Source: Oscillospiraceae bacterium (lineage in GTDB: Bacteria > Bacillota > Clostridia > Oscillospirales > Oscillospiraceae). Taken from it: DNA of 58,822 nucleotides. The position numbers and the translations under genes are program-made. The stretch lies in assembly GCA_021771265.1 (NCBI GenBank), contig JAETPK010000004.1, positions 1 to 58,822 on the forward strand. The letters run 5' to 3'. Under the pieces are notes generated by a model. That model saw only the letters and a program-made list of their open reading frames with translations. It had not been told where the DNA came from and searched no databases. Shown here piece by piece: positions 41,688-49,108 of the stretch. Numbering within the stretch: the first letter of the stretch is position 1; each line of letters starts with the position of its first letter.

Positions 41688-42800
41688 TCACGGCTCCACG
41701 GCGGAGAGGTAAAGGGCCATCACCTGGGGCAGCACCCGGTCCAGGCGGTAAGCCTCCGCGGCCTCCCGGGCGGCGGCGCCCAGGGCGGCGGCCTCCGCCG
41801 GCGACGCCAGCAGGCGGCGGACGGCGGAGGCAAAGGCCGCTTCGTCATCGCAGGGGTACAGCAGGCCGGACTGGCCGTCGGTGATGAGGTCGGTGTGGCC
41901 CTTCACGGCGCTGGCCACCACGGGGAGCCCGGCGTGCATGGCCTCCATGATGTTGAAGGGCAGTCCCTCGGACCGGCTGGCGGACACGGCGGCGTCCGCC
42001 ATGGCGTACCAGGGCCCCATGGGGGACACATAGCCGGGGAACAGCACCCGCCGCTCCACCCCCAGGCGGCGGGCCAAGGCCCGGCACTCCTCCAGCAGGG
42101 CGCCCTGGCCCGGCAGGGCCAGCTTCACCCGCTCCGGCAGCAGCGGCAGCGCCCGCAGCAGGGCCGCCTGGTTTTTCCGGTGAGAGAACTCCGCCGCGTA
42201 CAGCAGGAGATGATCCTCCGGGCTGAGCCCCAGCTGCTTCCGGCCGGCGGTCCGCTCCGCCGGGGACAGGGGAGTGAGCCGGTCAAAATCCACCCCCACG
42301 CCGGGGATGTTCACAACGCGCTTGCCCAGATGATATGCCTGGGCGGCATCGTAGTCCCAGCGGTTCATGGTCAGCAGCAGATCCGTCTGGGGGGCCGTCA
42401 TGCGCTCAGCGGTCAGCAGGATGGCCCGCTTCAGGGCAGGGGTGCGGTCATCGAACAGATAGCCGTGGGCCATGTTCACCAGGACCGGCCGGGGACGGAG
42501 GCCCGCCGCCGCCCGGCGGGCGAAAAAGGCCGCCAGGGAGGTGTGGACGCACACCAGGCCGTACCGCTGGGTCCGCATCAGGCGGCGCAGCAGCGCCTGG
42601 GCCCGGAGGTTGGCGGGAGATGTCATTTTCTTCTCAAAGGGCAGCTGGCAGCACAGCGCCGCCTCCGGGATATCCCGCTGCTCTCCGCCGCAGGCAACGT
42701 GGACCGTCCAGCCCAATTGCCGGAAGGCCCGGAGATAGGGCAGATGAAAATTGGTGATGTGGGACCAGGTGGACGCCACGAACAGTACGGTGCCCGGCAT
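41688..42800 (-). CDS. Glycosyltransferase family 4 protein
   Basis: A 370-residue GT-B fold glycosyltransferase. The N-terminal domain begins PGTVLFVASTWSHITNFHLPYLRAFRQLGWTVHVA; the C-terminal GT4 domain has FSHRKNQAALLRALPLL and the donor-phosphate EGLPFNIMEAMHAGLPVVAS motif with the nucleotide-sugar Glu. AGGAGG lies 7 bases before ATG 42800; the upstream in-frame Met is not supported. It is divergent from the glycosylphosphotransferase gene, with which it shares an intergenic promoter region, suggesting joint surface-glycan synthesis. Sugar donor unknown. Confidence 0.9.
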   Translation of the reverse strand: MPGTVLFVASTWSHITNFHLPYLRAFRQLGWTVHVACGGEQRDIPEAALCCQLPFEKKMTSPANLRAQALLRRLMRTQRYGLVCVHTSLAAFFARRAAAGLRPRPVLVNMAHGYLFDDRTPALKRAILLTAERMTAPQTDLLLTMNRWDYDAAQAYHLGKRVVNIPGVGVDFDRLTPLSPAERTAGRKQLGLSPEDHLLLYAAEFSHRKNQAALLRALPLLPERVKLALPGQGALLEECRALARRLGVERRVLFPGYVSPMGPWYAMADAAVSASRSEGLPFNIMEAMHAGLPVVASAVKGHTDLITDGQSGLLYPCDDEAAFASAVRRLLASPAEAAALGAAAREAAEAYRLDRVLPQVMALYLSAVEP

Positions 42801-42835
42801 GGCAGCACCTCCTTGTGCAGGTATCATGATAAACC

Positions 42836-42864
42836 ATTATAGGTGGAAGTAATTGTCTTTGCAA
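42836..42864 (-). promoter_or_regulatory. Promoter of the glycosyltransferase gene
   Basis: Minus strand: TTGCAA (42864-42859), 17-base spacer, TATAAT (42841-42836). Lies back-to-back with the plus-strand promoter 5 bases away. Confidence 0.75.
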
Positions 42865-42869
42865 GAAAT

Positions 42870-42898
42870 TTGACAGGAAGTGACGGAATGAGTACAAT
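42870..42898 (+). promoter_or_regulatory. Promoter of the glycosylphosphotransferase gene
   Basis: TTGACA (42870-42875), 17-base spacer, TACAAT (42893-42898). Confidence 0.8.
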
Positions 42899-42933
42899 AG
42901 AAGCGAAATCCGACAGCAAAAAGGAGCGCTGCT

Positions 42934-44313
42934 ATGATCAAAGAAAATCAGCGGCTTTTAAACCAGCTGCACGTGCTTTCCGACGGACTGCTGGTGTTCT
43001 TCTCCATGATGGTGGCCTATTGGATCCGCTTTTATGTGTTCACCGGCATTGAGGGCGTTCCCTTCGCCTGGTATATCCGTCTGGCCGCTGTGGCCGTGGC
43101 GCTGTGCCTGCTTTCCTACGCCATGGTGGGACTGTACAGCTCCTACCGGTCCATCCGCTTCCACCGGGAGGCGGCCCGGTTCCTCTGCGCCAACGTTCTG
43201 GACACCATCTGCCTGATGGCAGGCCTATTCGTGTTCCGGCTGGAGCACATGTCCCGCTGGACACTGGTGTTTTTCTTCCTGGTGAGCTCGTTTCTGCTGC
43301 TGGGCAAGCGGGCCGCCATGCGCCTGGTCCTGCGGCGCTGCCGGCGCATGGGCTATAACCAGAAGCACGTGGTCCTGGTGGGCAGGGGGCCCATGGCAGA
43401 AAAGTACCTTTATAAGATCCGGCGGGACAAAAACCTGGGCTTCCGGGTGGACGGCTATGTGGCGGACGAGGACGGCTGGAAGGCCCTGCCCTGTCTGGGC
43501 ACATACAGCCAGCTGGAGCGGGTGCTGGATACATATACCCCCGATGAGGTGGTGGTGGCCATCGCCGCCCAGGATGAGGAAAAAATGCCGAAAATCATCG
43601 CCGCCTGTGAAAAAACCGGCACAAAGGTCTCCGTCATTCCCTTTTACGCGGCGTACATCCCCTCCAATCCCCAGGTGGACAACATCGACGGCCTGCCCAT
43701 GATCAATCTGCGGCGCATCCCTCTGGACAACATCGGCAACGCCTTCGTGAAACGGGTCTTTGACATCATGGGCGCCCTGGTGCTCATTGTGGTGACCTCG
43801 CCGCTGATGCTGATGGCGGCGGTGGGGGTGAAGCTGTCCTCTCCCGGTCCCATTATTTTCAGGCAGCTGCGGGTGGGCAAGGACAAAAAGGAATTTTACA
43901 TGTACAAATTCCGCTCCATGCGGGTGAATGCCCGGGAGCAAAGCGGCTGGAGCACCAATGAGGACCCCCGGAAGACGGCCTTCGGCTCCTTTATCCGCAA
44001 GTGTTCCATCGACGAGCTGCCCCAGTTTTTCAACGTCCTGAAGGGGGACATGAGCCTGGTGGGCCCCCGGCCGGAGGTGCCCCACTATGTGGGGCAGTTC
44101 AAGGAGGAAATCCCCCGCTATATGGTCAAGCACCAGGTGCGGCCCGGCATCACTGGCTGGGCCCAGGTGAACGGCCTCCGGGGCGACACCTCCATCCGGG
44201 ACCGCATCGAGCATGACCTCTATTACATCGAAAACTGGAACATCCTCTTTGATGTGAAAATTTTGCTGATGACGCTGTTCAAGGCCGTGAACAAGGAAAA
44301 ACTGAACGTGTGA
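42934..44313 (+). CDS. Polyprenyl-phosphate hexose-1-phosphate transferase (WbaP/CpsE-like)
   Basis: A 459-residue polyisoprenyl-phosphate hexose-1-phosphate transferase that begins assembly of a lipid-linked surface glycan. Four N-terminal membrane helices (about 10-130) are followed by a CoA-binding-like cytoplasmic domain (HVVLVGRGPMAEKYLYKI) and a re-entrant helix. The bacterial sugar-transferase domain (about 270-459) contains KRVFDIMGALVLIVVTSPLM, FRQLRVGKDKKEFYMYKFRSM and SLVGPRPEVPHYVGQF with the catalytic Asp-Glu region RKCSIDELPQF. The full length matches the family. Sugar (Glc or Gal) unknown. Confidence 0.95.
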   Translation: MIKENQRLLNQLHVLSDGLLVFFSMMVAYWIRFYVFTGIEGVPFAWYIRLAAVAVALCLLSYAMVGLYSSYRSIRFHREAARFLCANVLDTICLMAGLFVFRLEHMSRWTLVFFFLVSSFLLLGKRAAMRLVLRRCRRMGYNQKHVVLVGRGPMAEKYLYKIRRDKNLGFRVDGYVADEDGWKALPCLGTYSQLERVLDTYTPDEVVVAIAAQDEEKMPKIIAACEKTGTKVSVIPFYAAYIPSNPQVDNIDGLPMINLRRIPLDNIGNAFVKRVFDIMGALVLIVVTSPLMLMAAVGVKLSSPGPIIFRQLRVGKDKKEFYMYKFRSMRVNAREQSGWSTNEDPRKTAFGSFIRKCSIDELPQFFNVLKGDMSLVGPRPEVPHYVGQFKEEIPRYMVKHQVRPGITGWAQVNGLRGDTSIRDRIEHDLYYIENWNILFDVKILLMTLFKAVNKEKLNV

Positions 44314-44343
44314 AAAAAGCGGGGCGCCGCCCCGCTTTTTCCC
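44314..44343 (+). terminator. Intrinsic terminator
   Basis: AAAAAAGCGGGGCG / CGCCCCGCTTTTT stem right after the glycosylphosphotransferase stop. Confidence 0.9.
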
Positions 44344-44361
44344 TGAAAGGACGTGACGGAC

Positions 44362-45303
44362 ATGGTGGGACGGTTCGCTCCCTCGCCCAGCGGGCGCATC
44401 CATCTGGGCAACATCCTGTGCTGTCTGCTGGCCTGGCTCAGCGCCCGGCAGCAGGAGGGGCAGGTGGTCCTGCGTATTGAGGATCTGGATACCGCCCGCT
44501 GTCCCCGGCGGTATGCCCGCCAGATGGAGGAGGACCTCCGCTGGCTGGGGCTGGACTGGGACCGGGGCCCCACGGTGGGCGGGCCCGACGGGCCGTACTA
44601 CCAAAGTGAGCGGACGGCCCTGTACCAGGCGGCCCTGGAGAAGCTGAGGGGTCTGGGGCTGGTGTATCCCTGCTTTTGCACCCGGGCGGAGCTCCACGCC
44701 GCCAGCGCCCCCCACCGGGAGGATGGCCAGGTGGTCTACGCCGGCACCTGCCGCGCCTTGACAGCCGCCCAGGCGGCGGAAAAGCGGCGCCTGACGGGCC
44801 GGGAGCCGGCCCTGCGGCTGCGAGTGCCTGACGAGGAGATGGCCTTTACAGACGGCCACATGGGCCTTTACAGGGAAAATCTCGCAAGGAACTGCGGCGA
44901 CTTTCTCCTGCGGCGGTCCGACGGGATGTTCGCCTACCAGCTGGCGGTGGTCGTGGATGACGCCGCCATGGGCGTCACGGAGGTGGTCCGGGGCGCGGAC
45001 CTGCTGGACTCCACACCCCGGCAGCTGCTGCTGTACCGCCTGCTGGGCCTGCCGGCGCCGTCCTTTTTCCACTTTCCCCTTCTGCTGTCCGCTGACGGCC
45101 GCCGTCTCAGCAAGCGGGATGCCGCCGCGGGTCTGGATGTTTTGCGGGACCGCTGCACCCCGGAGGAGGTGCTGGGCAGGCTGGCGTATCTGGCGGGCTT
45201 CAATCCCTCGGCAGCGCCCAAAAGCGCCCGGGCGCTGCTGGCGGACTTTGCCTGGGACAAGGTGCCCCAGGCGGACATCCGCATCCCGGATGGATTGTTT
45301 TAA
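44362..45303 (+). CDS. gluQRS: Glutamyl-Q tRNA(Asp) synthetase
   Basis: A 313-residue truncated glutamyl-tRNA-synthetase paralogue that glutamylates queuosine in tRNA-Asp. The HIGH-like GRFAPSPSGRIHLGN, the zinc-binding YPCFCTRAEL with a later TCR cysteine, the PALRLRV and FLLRRSDGMFAYQLAVVVDD strands and the KMSKS-like GRRLSKRDA are present. The anticodon-binding half of GltX is absent, as expected for this enzyme. ATG 44362 is preferred over GTG 44353, which sits only one base from the AAAGGA site. Confidence 0.92.
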   Translation: MVGRFAPSPSGRIHLGNILCCLLAWLSARQQEGQVVLRIEDLDTARCPRRYARQMEEDLRWLGLDWDRGPTVGGPDGPYYQSERTALYQAALEKLRGLGLVYPCFCTRAELHAASAPHREDGQVVYAGTCRALTAAQAAEKRRLTGREPALRLRVPDEEMAFTDGHMGLYRENLARNCGDFLLRRSDGMFAYQLAVVVDDAAMGVTEVVRGADLLDSTPRQLLLYRLLGLPAPSFFHFPLLLSADGRRLSKRDAAAGLDVLRDRCTPEEVLGRLAYLAGFNPSAAPKSARALLADFAWDKVPQADIRIPDGLF

Positions 45304-45307
45304 AACA

Positions 45308-45344
45308 AGAAAAGGCCCGCAGGAAAAGCCTGCGGGTCTTTGCA
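45308..45344. terminator. Bidirectional intrinsic terminator
   Basis: AAAGGCCCGCAGG / CCTGCGGGTCTTT stem between convergent gluQRS and trmO. Confidence 0.8.
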
Positions 45345-45346
45345 TA

Positions 45347-46036
45347 TCATTGCGGGATGATCTCCCGGACGGTCAGCACCTCTCCCGCCACGGAGAAGCG
45401 GACCTCCATGCCGGCGAAGGTGAAGCCGTAGATCCGGTCCGGATCGTTTTGATAGTGGGGGCGGGGGTCCTGGGCCAGCACGCCCCGCAGAGCCTCCCGG
45501 CGGTGCTCCGGCACCTGTTCCAGCAGCGCCGGGGGAATGACCACTGTCAGCGTCTCCCCGGCGGGAGCGCTGGCAAAGCCCCCCACGGCCTCCGGATGGC
45601 TGTCGCCATAGGGAATATAGGGCTTGATGTCAAAGATGGGCGTGCCGTCCACCAGGTCGGCGCCCCGCACGTGGAGCACCGGCCCCAGGTCCGCCGTCAG
45701 CTCCACCCGGTCCAGCCGCACAGAGGAAAGACCGATGGGATTTGGCCGGAAGGGGGAGCGGGTGGCGAACACCCCCATGCGGGCGTTGCCGCCCAGCCGG
45801 GGCGGACGCACCGTGGGCGACCAGGTGTCCCGCACCGCCTGGTGGAAGGCCCAGATGAGCCAGATATGGGAAAAACTCTCCAGCCCCCGGACAGCGTCTG
45901 GATTCCGGAACTCCGGCTCAAAAACCACGGACGCCTCCAAAGCGTCCACCAGGCCGCTTTGCCGGGGCACGCCGAACTTGGAGGAAAAGTCGCTGCGGAT
46001 ACGGGCGACCACCTGCATGGGAAATACCTGCTCCAT
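45347..46036 (-). CDS. trmO: tRNA (N6-threonylcarbamoyladenosine(37)-N6)-methyltransferase TrmO
   Basis: A 229-residue SAM-dependent methyltransferase of the TsaA/YaeB fold, methylating t6A37 of tRNA-Thr. The conserved N-terminus VVARIRSDFSSKFGVPRQSGLV, GNARMGVFATRSPFRPNPIGLS and LVDGTPIFDIKPYIPYGDSH are all present. Start ATG 46036 with GAGGG 6 bases upstream fits; a TATAAT at 46077-46072 would place the transcript start at about 46065, so the in-frame ATG at 46066 is excluded. Confidence 0.93.
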   Translation of the reverse strand: MEQVFPMQVVARIRSDFSSKFGVPRQSGLVDALEASVVFEPEFRNPDAVRGLESFSHIWLIWAFHQAVRDTWSPTVRPPRLGGNARMGVFATRSPFRPNPIGLSSVRLDRVELTADLGPVLHVRGADLVDGTPIFDIKPYIPYGDSHPEAVGGFASAPAGETLTVVIPPALLEQVPEHRREALRGVLAQDPRPHYQNDPDRIYGFTFAGMEVRFSVAGEVLTVREIIPQ

Positions 46037-46100
46037 GAAAAGCCCTCGTTTCTTTGTTGATTCCATGCCCCATTATACAGCAGACGCCGCCAAAAGAAAA

Positions 46101-46136
46101 GCAGGCGCTTTCGGCAAAAGCGAAAGCGCCTGTCTC
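46101..46136. terminator. Hairpin terminator split by the inserted element
   Basis: CAGGCGCTTTC / GAAAGCGCCTG stem (46102-46132). Its right arm is duplicated at 46355-46368, on the far side of the candidate insertion. Confidence 0.6.
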
Positions 46137-46368
46137 AGCCTGTCAAAAAAGTCTTCCGGACTTTTTTGACAGGCTTCACAACACCTCGCTTTTCGGACTG
46201 CCCCGCAGCCCGAAAAGCTGCCGCTTCGCGGCGCAAACGCCTGTTTTCACAGGCTTTTTGCAGGTATTCGATCCAACACGAAGGGACTCCCGTCCCCTCG
46301 TACTCCCCTTGCTTTTTGCCGCCGCCTTTCCGATCCATCAGGTTTTTGTCAAGTGAAAGCGCCTGTCT
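46136..46368. mobile_element. Candidate 233-bp non-autonomous inserted element
   Basis: The 14 bases GAAAGCGCCTGTCT occur at 46122-46135 and again at 46355-46368, exactly 233 bases apart, as a target duplication would. Removing the unit restores one terminator, with a continuous AAGCAGGCGCTTTC / GAAAGCGCCTG hairpin, just after the gene ending at 46371. The unit begins with a perfect 17-bp hairpin (46137-46153 / 46159-46175), then an 8-bp CTTTTCGG/CCGAAAAG stem (46189-46217), and ends with GTTTTTGTCAAG, a weak inverted match to its first bases. It contains no transposase. A minus-strand frame is open through it but is probably not coding. Confidence 0.45.
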
Positions 46369-46370
46369 GC

Positions 46371-46688
46371 TTAAAAGTGAATGGCGCCGGGATAATGGAC
46401 AAGGCACCAGGCGGCGGCGAACAGCACCAGGGAAACACACACGATGAGGCAGCACAAAACCATACCCACCCAGTCGTATTTCACCCGGCCGCCGCCCCGG
46501 GCGGCCAGCAAAGTCTCCACCCCCAGACTGATGAGGGCCAGGGGGGACAGCTGCAAAAGCCAGGTAAATTCCAGCTGGGGGAAAAACATGGACACCAGCA
46601 TGGCCAGGCCGGATACCACCAGCACCATGCCGAAGGTAAAGGTGCCCACCCGGCGGCAGGGCCGGGAAACGGCGTCAGTCTTCTCCAT
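46371..46688 (-). CDS. Small three-TM membrane protein
   Basis: A 105-residue hydrophobic protein with three likely helices (about 15-35, 43-62 and 75-98) and a basic N-terminus. It overlaps the preceding gene by 14 bases and is the last member of a sigma/anti-sigma operon. No family motif is visible; a role in anchoring or tuning the anti-sigma complex is only an inference from position. Confidence 0.7.
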   Translation of the reverse strand: MEKTDAVSRPCRRVGTFTFGMVLVVSGLAMLVSMFFPQLEFTWLLQLSPLALISLGVETLLAARGGGRVKYDWVGMVLCCLIVCVSLVLFAAAWCLVHYPGAIHF

Positions 46689-47253
46689 GGCCGTCCTCCT
46701 GCTCTGCCTGCGGCGGGGTAAAGGTGGGGATGTCCTCCGCGGGCGGCGCTTTGGGCCCCCGGATGAACCAGACGCCCAGGGCGATGATGCCGATGGTCAC
46801 CGCCAGCCGGGGCACAGCGTCAAGCAGGATGCCGTACAGCCACCAGGAATCAAAAAACTGGCCCAGAATGTCCACTACCCAGCTGACCACTGTGGAGTAC
46901 AGGATGCACACGCCCAGGGCCACCAGGGCCCAGCCCACCAGGCTGTGGCGCTTGCGGCAGAGAAGGGCCATCCGCTCTCCGTCCACCTGGTCCAGCCCCA
47001 GCAGGAAGGCGTCCGCCGGGGCGGCGCCCCCGTCCAGCCGGGCCCGCAGATTATAGCTGTCAAAAAAGGCGTACAGCCAGACCGGCGCCATCAGCGCGGT
47101 CAAAGCGCCGATATGCAAAAAGGCGGCAATGGCGAAAATACCGCAGAAGATCGTCAGCAGGGACATGCCCCGCTTCATATAGCCCTGGTGCATCTGGCCG
47201 CAGCCAGGAATGCAGGAGCTGATGAAAAATAAAAGTCCTTGCTTTCGTTTCAT
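46675..47253 (-). CDS. Membrane protein with TM2-like N-terminus
   Basis: A 192-residue protein. Its N-terminus FFISSCIPGCGQMHQGYMKRG resembles the PGxG(Q)xYxG start of TM2-type small membrane domains, followed by about four further hydrophobic segments and an acidic Pro-rich tail. The start codon overlaps the anti-sigma stop (ATGA), and its 3' end overlaps the next gene. Function unknown; cotranscribed with the sigma factor system. Confidence 0.75.
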   Translation of the reverse strand: MKRKQGLLFFISSCIPGCGQMHQGYMKRGMSLLTIFCGIFAIAAFLHIGALTALMAPVWLYAFFDSYNLRARLDGGAAPADAFLLGLDQVDGERMALLCRKRHSLVGWALVALGVCILYSTVVSWVVDILGQFFDSWWLYGILLDAVPRLAVTIGIIALGVWFIRGPKAPPAEDIPTFTPPQAEQEDGHGED

Positions 47254-47717
47254 GTGTTTCCTCCTTGGGCGGGCCGGGAGGCACCGCCGAGATCATCAAA
47301 CATGCCATTGAACCGGGAGAGGGCGCCGTCCAGAGAGTCGTTCCACCGCTCCGGCCAGTGCTGGAGCCGCTGGGGGATCTCCGGCAGGACCGGCTCCCGC
47401 TGGGGAAGGGAAACACCGGAGCTGCCCCAAAGCACCGTCAGCGCCAGGGCCACGGCGGCGGCCGCCGTGGCGTACCGGCTGGTGAGGAGCCGGAGGGTCC
47501 GGACCCGGAGGCGCCGCCACAGGCTCTCCTGGCAGCTGCGGGCGGGGGTCAGCAGGGGGGCGTCCGTCAGCAAAACAGTGTACCGCTGGAGACACCGGTC
47601 ACAATAGGCCAGGTGCTCCGCCATCTCCAGCCGGTCAAGCTCATCAAGTTCTTCACTGCGGACCAGGGCCAGCAGGGCGCGGTCCGTCAAGTGGCCCGAG
47701 GGGTCAAACAGGTCCAT
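47250..47717 (-). CDS. Putative anti-sigma factor with zinc-finger HC2 domain
   Basis: A 155-residue protein with an N-terminal His/Cys zinc-finger (HLTDRALLAL then EMAEHLAYCDRCLQRY, giving H-x3-C-x2-C) and one central membrane helix (about 93-113), then a short extracytoplasmic tail. This is the usual design of membrane anti-sigma factors of the zf-HC2 class, which sequester the partner ECF sigma factor. ATG 47717 has AAAGGAGAG upstream. It overlaps the sigma factor by 14 bases, so the two are produced in fixed ratio. Confidence 0.85.
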   Translation of the reverse strand: MDLFDPSGHLTDRALLALVRSEELDELDRLEMAEHLAYCDRCLQRYTVLLTDAPLLTPARSCQESLWRRLRVRTLRLLTSRYATAAAAVALALTVLWGSSGVSLPQREPVLPEIPQRLQHWPERWNDSLDGALSRFNGMFDDLGGASRPAQGGNT

Positions 47718-48225
47718 GGCGTTCTCTCCTTTCCAGCTGCTCCCGCAAAAGCCGTTTTCCACGGGACAGCTGCGTATGTATGGTCTTTACCGGCCGCCCC
47801 AGAGCCAGGGCCGCCTCCTCCGGTGACCGCTCCTCCAGCAGGCACAGCCTGCACACAGGGCGGTAGGGCTCCTTCATGCGGTCAATGAGGGCGGCGATGT
47901 CCGCCGCCTCGCTCTGGGCGATGGCCACTTCCTCCGTGGGCGGAGACAGTCCGGGAGGCATGGCCTCGTCTCCCGGCAGGACCGTGCGCCGGTTCCAGGC
48001 GCTTTGCAGGTGGTCCTTGGCCTTGTTGGCGGCGATGCGTCCCAGCCACTGCCGCTCATAACCTGCCGGCATGGTGTCCCGGTGGAGGTAGGCGGCCAGG
48101 AAGGTGTCCTGGGTCAGGTCCTCCGCCGCCGGGGCGTCCCGCACCAGCTGGAAGCAGATGGTGTACACCAGCCGCTCATACTGCTCCACCAGCTGGGAAA
48201 AGGATTCTTTTGTCCAATCAACCAC
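47704..48225 (-). CDS. ECF-type RNA polymerase sigma factor
   Basis: A 173-residue sigma-70 family factor. Region 2 is FSQLVEQYERLVYTICFQLVRDAPAAEDLTQDTFLAAY (core binding and -10 recognition), and region 4 is SPEEAALALGRPVKTIHTQLSRGKRLLREQL (-35 helix-turn-helix). The GTG start at 48225 has AGGAGG 12 bases upstream; spacing is longer than usual. It heads a four-gene operon with its anti-sigma factor and two membrane proteins. The signal it senses is unknown. Confidence 0.9.
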   Translation of the reverse strand: MVDWTKESFSQLVEQYERLVYTICFQLVRDAPAAEDLTQDTFLAAYLHRDTMPAGYERQWLGRIAANKAKDHLQSAWNRRTVLPGDEAMPPGLSPPTEEVAIAQSEAADIAALIDRMKEPYRPVCRLCLLEERSPEEAALALGRPVKTIHTQLSRGKRLLREQLERRERHGPV

Positions 48226-48318
48226 GCCGCGCCGCCACCTCCTCTCGTCCTTTGCTGACCATACTACGAAACAGGGCCGCGCAATTCTTCAATAGTTTGA
48301 AAAATTTTTTGCGCTCCA

Positions 48319-48351
48319 TGAAAAAAGAGACGGGACCTCCCGTCTCTTTTC
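48319..48351 (-). terminator. Intrinsic terminator after the lar/ABC operon
   Basis: AAAAGAGACGGG / CCCGTCTCTTTT stem immediately past the ABC ATPase stop on the minus strand. Confidence 0.85.
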
Positions 48352-49108
48352 AGCGCTCCAGCGCCGGAATGACCACCGGCACGCCCCGGACCCGCTCCAC
48401 CGCCGCGTCCATGCCGTAAACGGCCCGGATGTTTGCCGGCGTCACCGCCTCCGGCCCGCCGAAGGCAAGGACCCGACCGCTGTGGAGGAACAAAAAGCGG
48501 TCACAGAACCGCAGAGCCAGGTTCAGGTCGTGGATGACCAGCACGGCGGTGATGTGCCGCTCCCGGCAGAAGCGCCGCACCAGTCCCAGCACCTCGTACT
48601 GGTTTTTCAGGTCCAGACTGCTGGTGGGCTCGTCCAGAAGCAGCAGCTTCGGCTCCTGGACCAGGGCCCGGGCCAGCAGGATCTTTTGCCGCTCGCCGCC
48701 GGAGAGCTGGTCCAGATACCGCATGGCGAAGGGCTCCAGCTCCAGCTGCCGCAAGATGTCGCCCACCACCGCCCGGTCATGCTGGCTGACGCCCCACTTC
48801 ATATAGGGCTTGCGTCCCAGCAGCAGCGTGTCGTACACCGTCAGCCGGGTGGACGGCGCGCTTTGGGCCATGAGGGCCGCCTCCCGGGCCAGCTCCCCCA
48901 GGGACAGGGACAGAATGTCCCGCCCGTCCACCAGCACCTGGCCGGACTGGGGCCGCAGGATATGGCTGAGGCACTTGAGCAGGGTGCTTTTGCCGGCACC
49001 GTTGTTGCCCAGCACCGCCAGACATTCCCCGGCGTCCGCGTGGAAGGAGATATCCTCCAGGATCTTCCGCCCGCAGGGATAGGAAAAGCACAGGTGTTCC
49101 ACAGTCAT
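48350..49108 (-). CDS. ABC transporter ATP-binding protein (FecE/BtuD-like)
   Basis: A 252-residue ATPase of the iron-siderophore/cobalamin class. Walker A GNNGAGKST (near residue 37), Q-loop LMAQSAPST, signature LSGGERQKILLARAL, Walker B LLLLDEPTSSLD and the H-loop IHDLNLALRF are intact. Start ATG 49108 overlaps the stop of the permease gene by one base. It powers uptake by the permease and binding protein encoded upstream. The position at the end of the lar operon points to metal or metallophore uptake. Confidence 0.93.
   Translation of the reverse strand: MTVEHLCFSYPCGRKILEDISFHADAGECLAVLGNNGAGKSTLLKCLSHILRPQSGQVLVDGRDILSLSLGELAREAALMAQSAPSTRLTVYDTLLLGRKPYMKWGVSQHDRAVVGDILRQLELEPFAMRYLDQLSGGERQKILLARALVQEPKLLLLDEPTSSLDLKNQYEVLGLVRRFCRERHITAVLVIHDLNLALRFCDRFLFLHSGRVLAFGGPEAVTPANIRAVYGMDAAVERVRGVPVVIPALER

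Noticed and set aside
46037-46066. ATG 46066 as the trmO start
   Set aside because: A TATAAT at 46077-46072 would place transcription start at about the same position; ATG 46036 has a proper GAGGG site.
46135-46455. Minus-strand frame of 106 codons across the inserted element
   Set aside because: It runs through hairpins, has no ribosome site and overlaps a real membrane-protein gene; more likely a property of the repeat.
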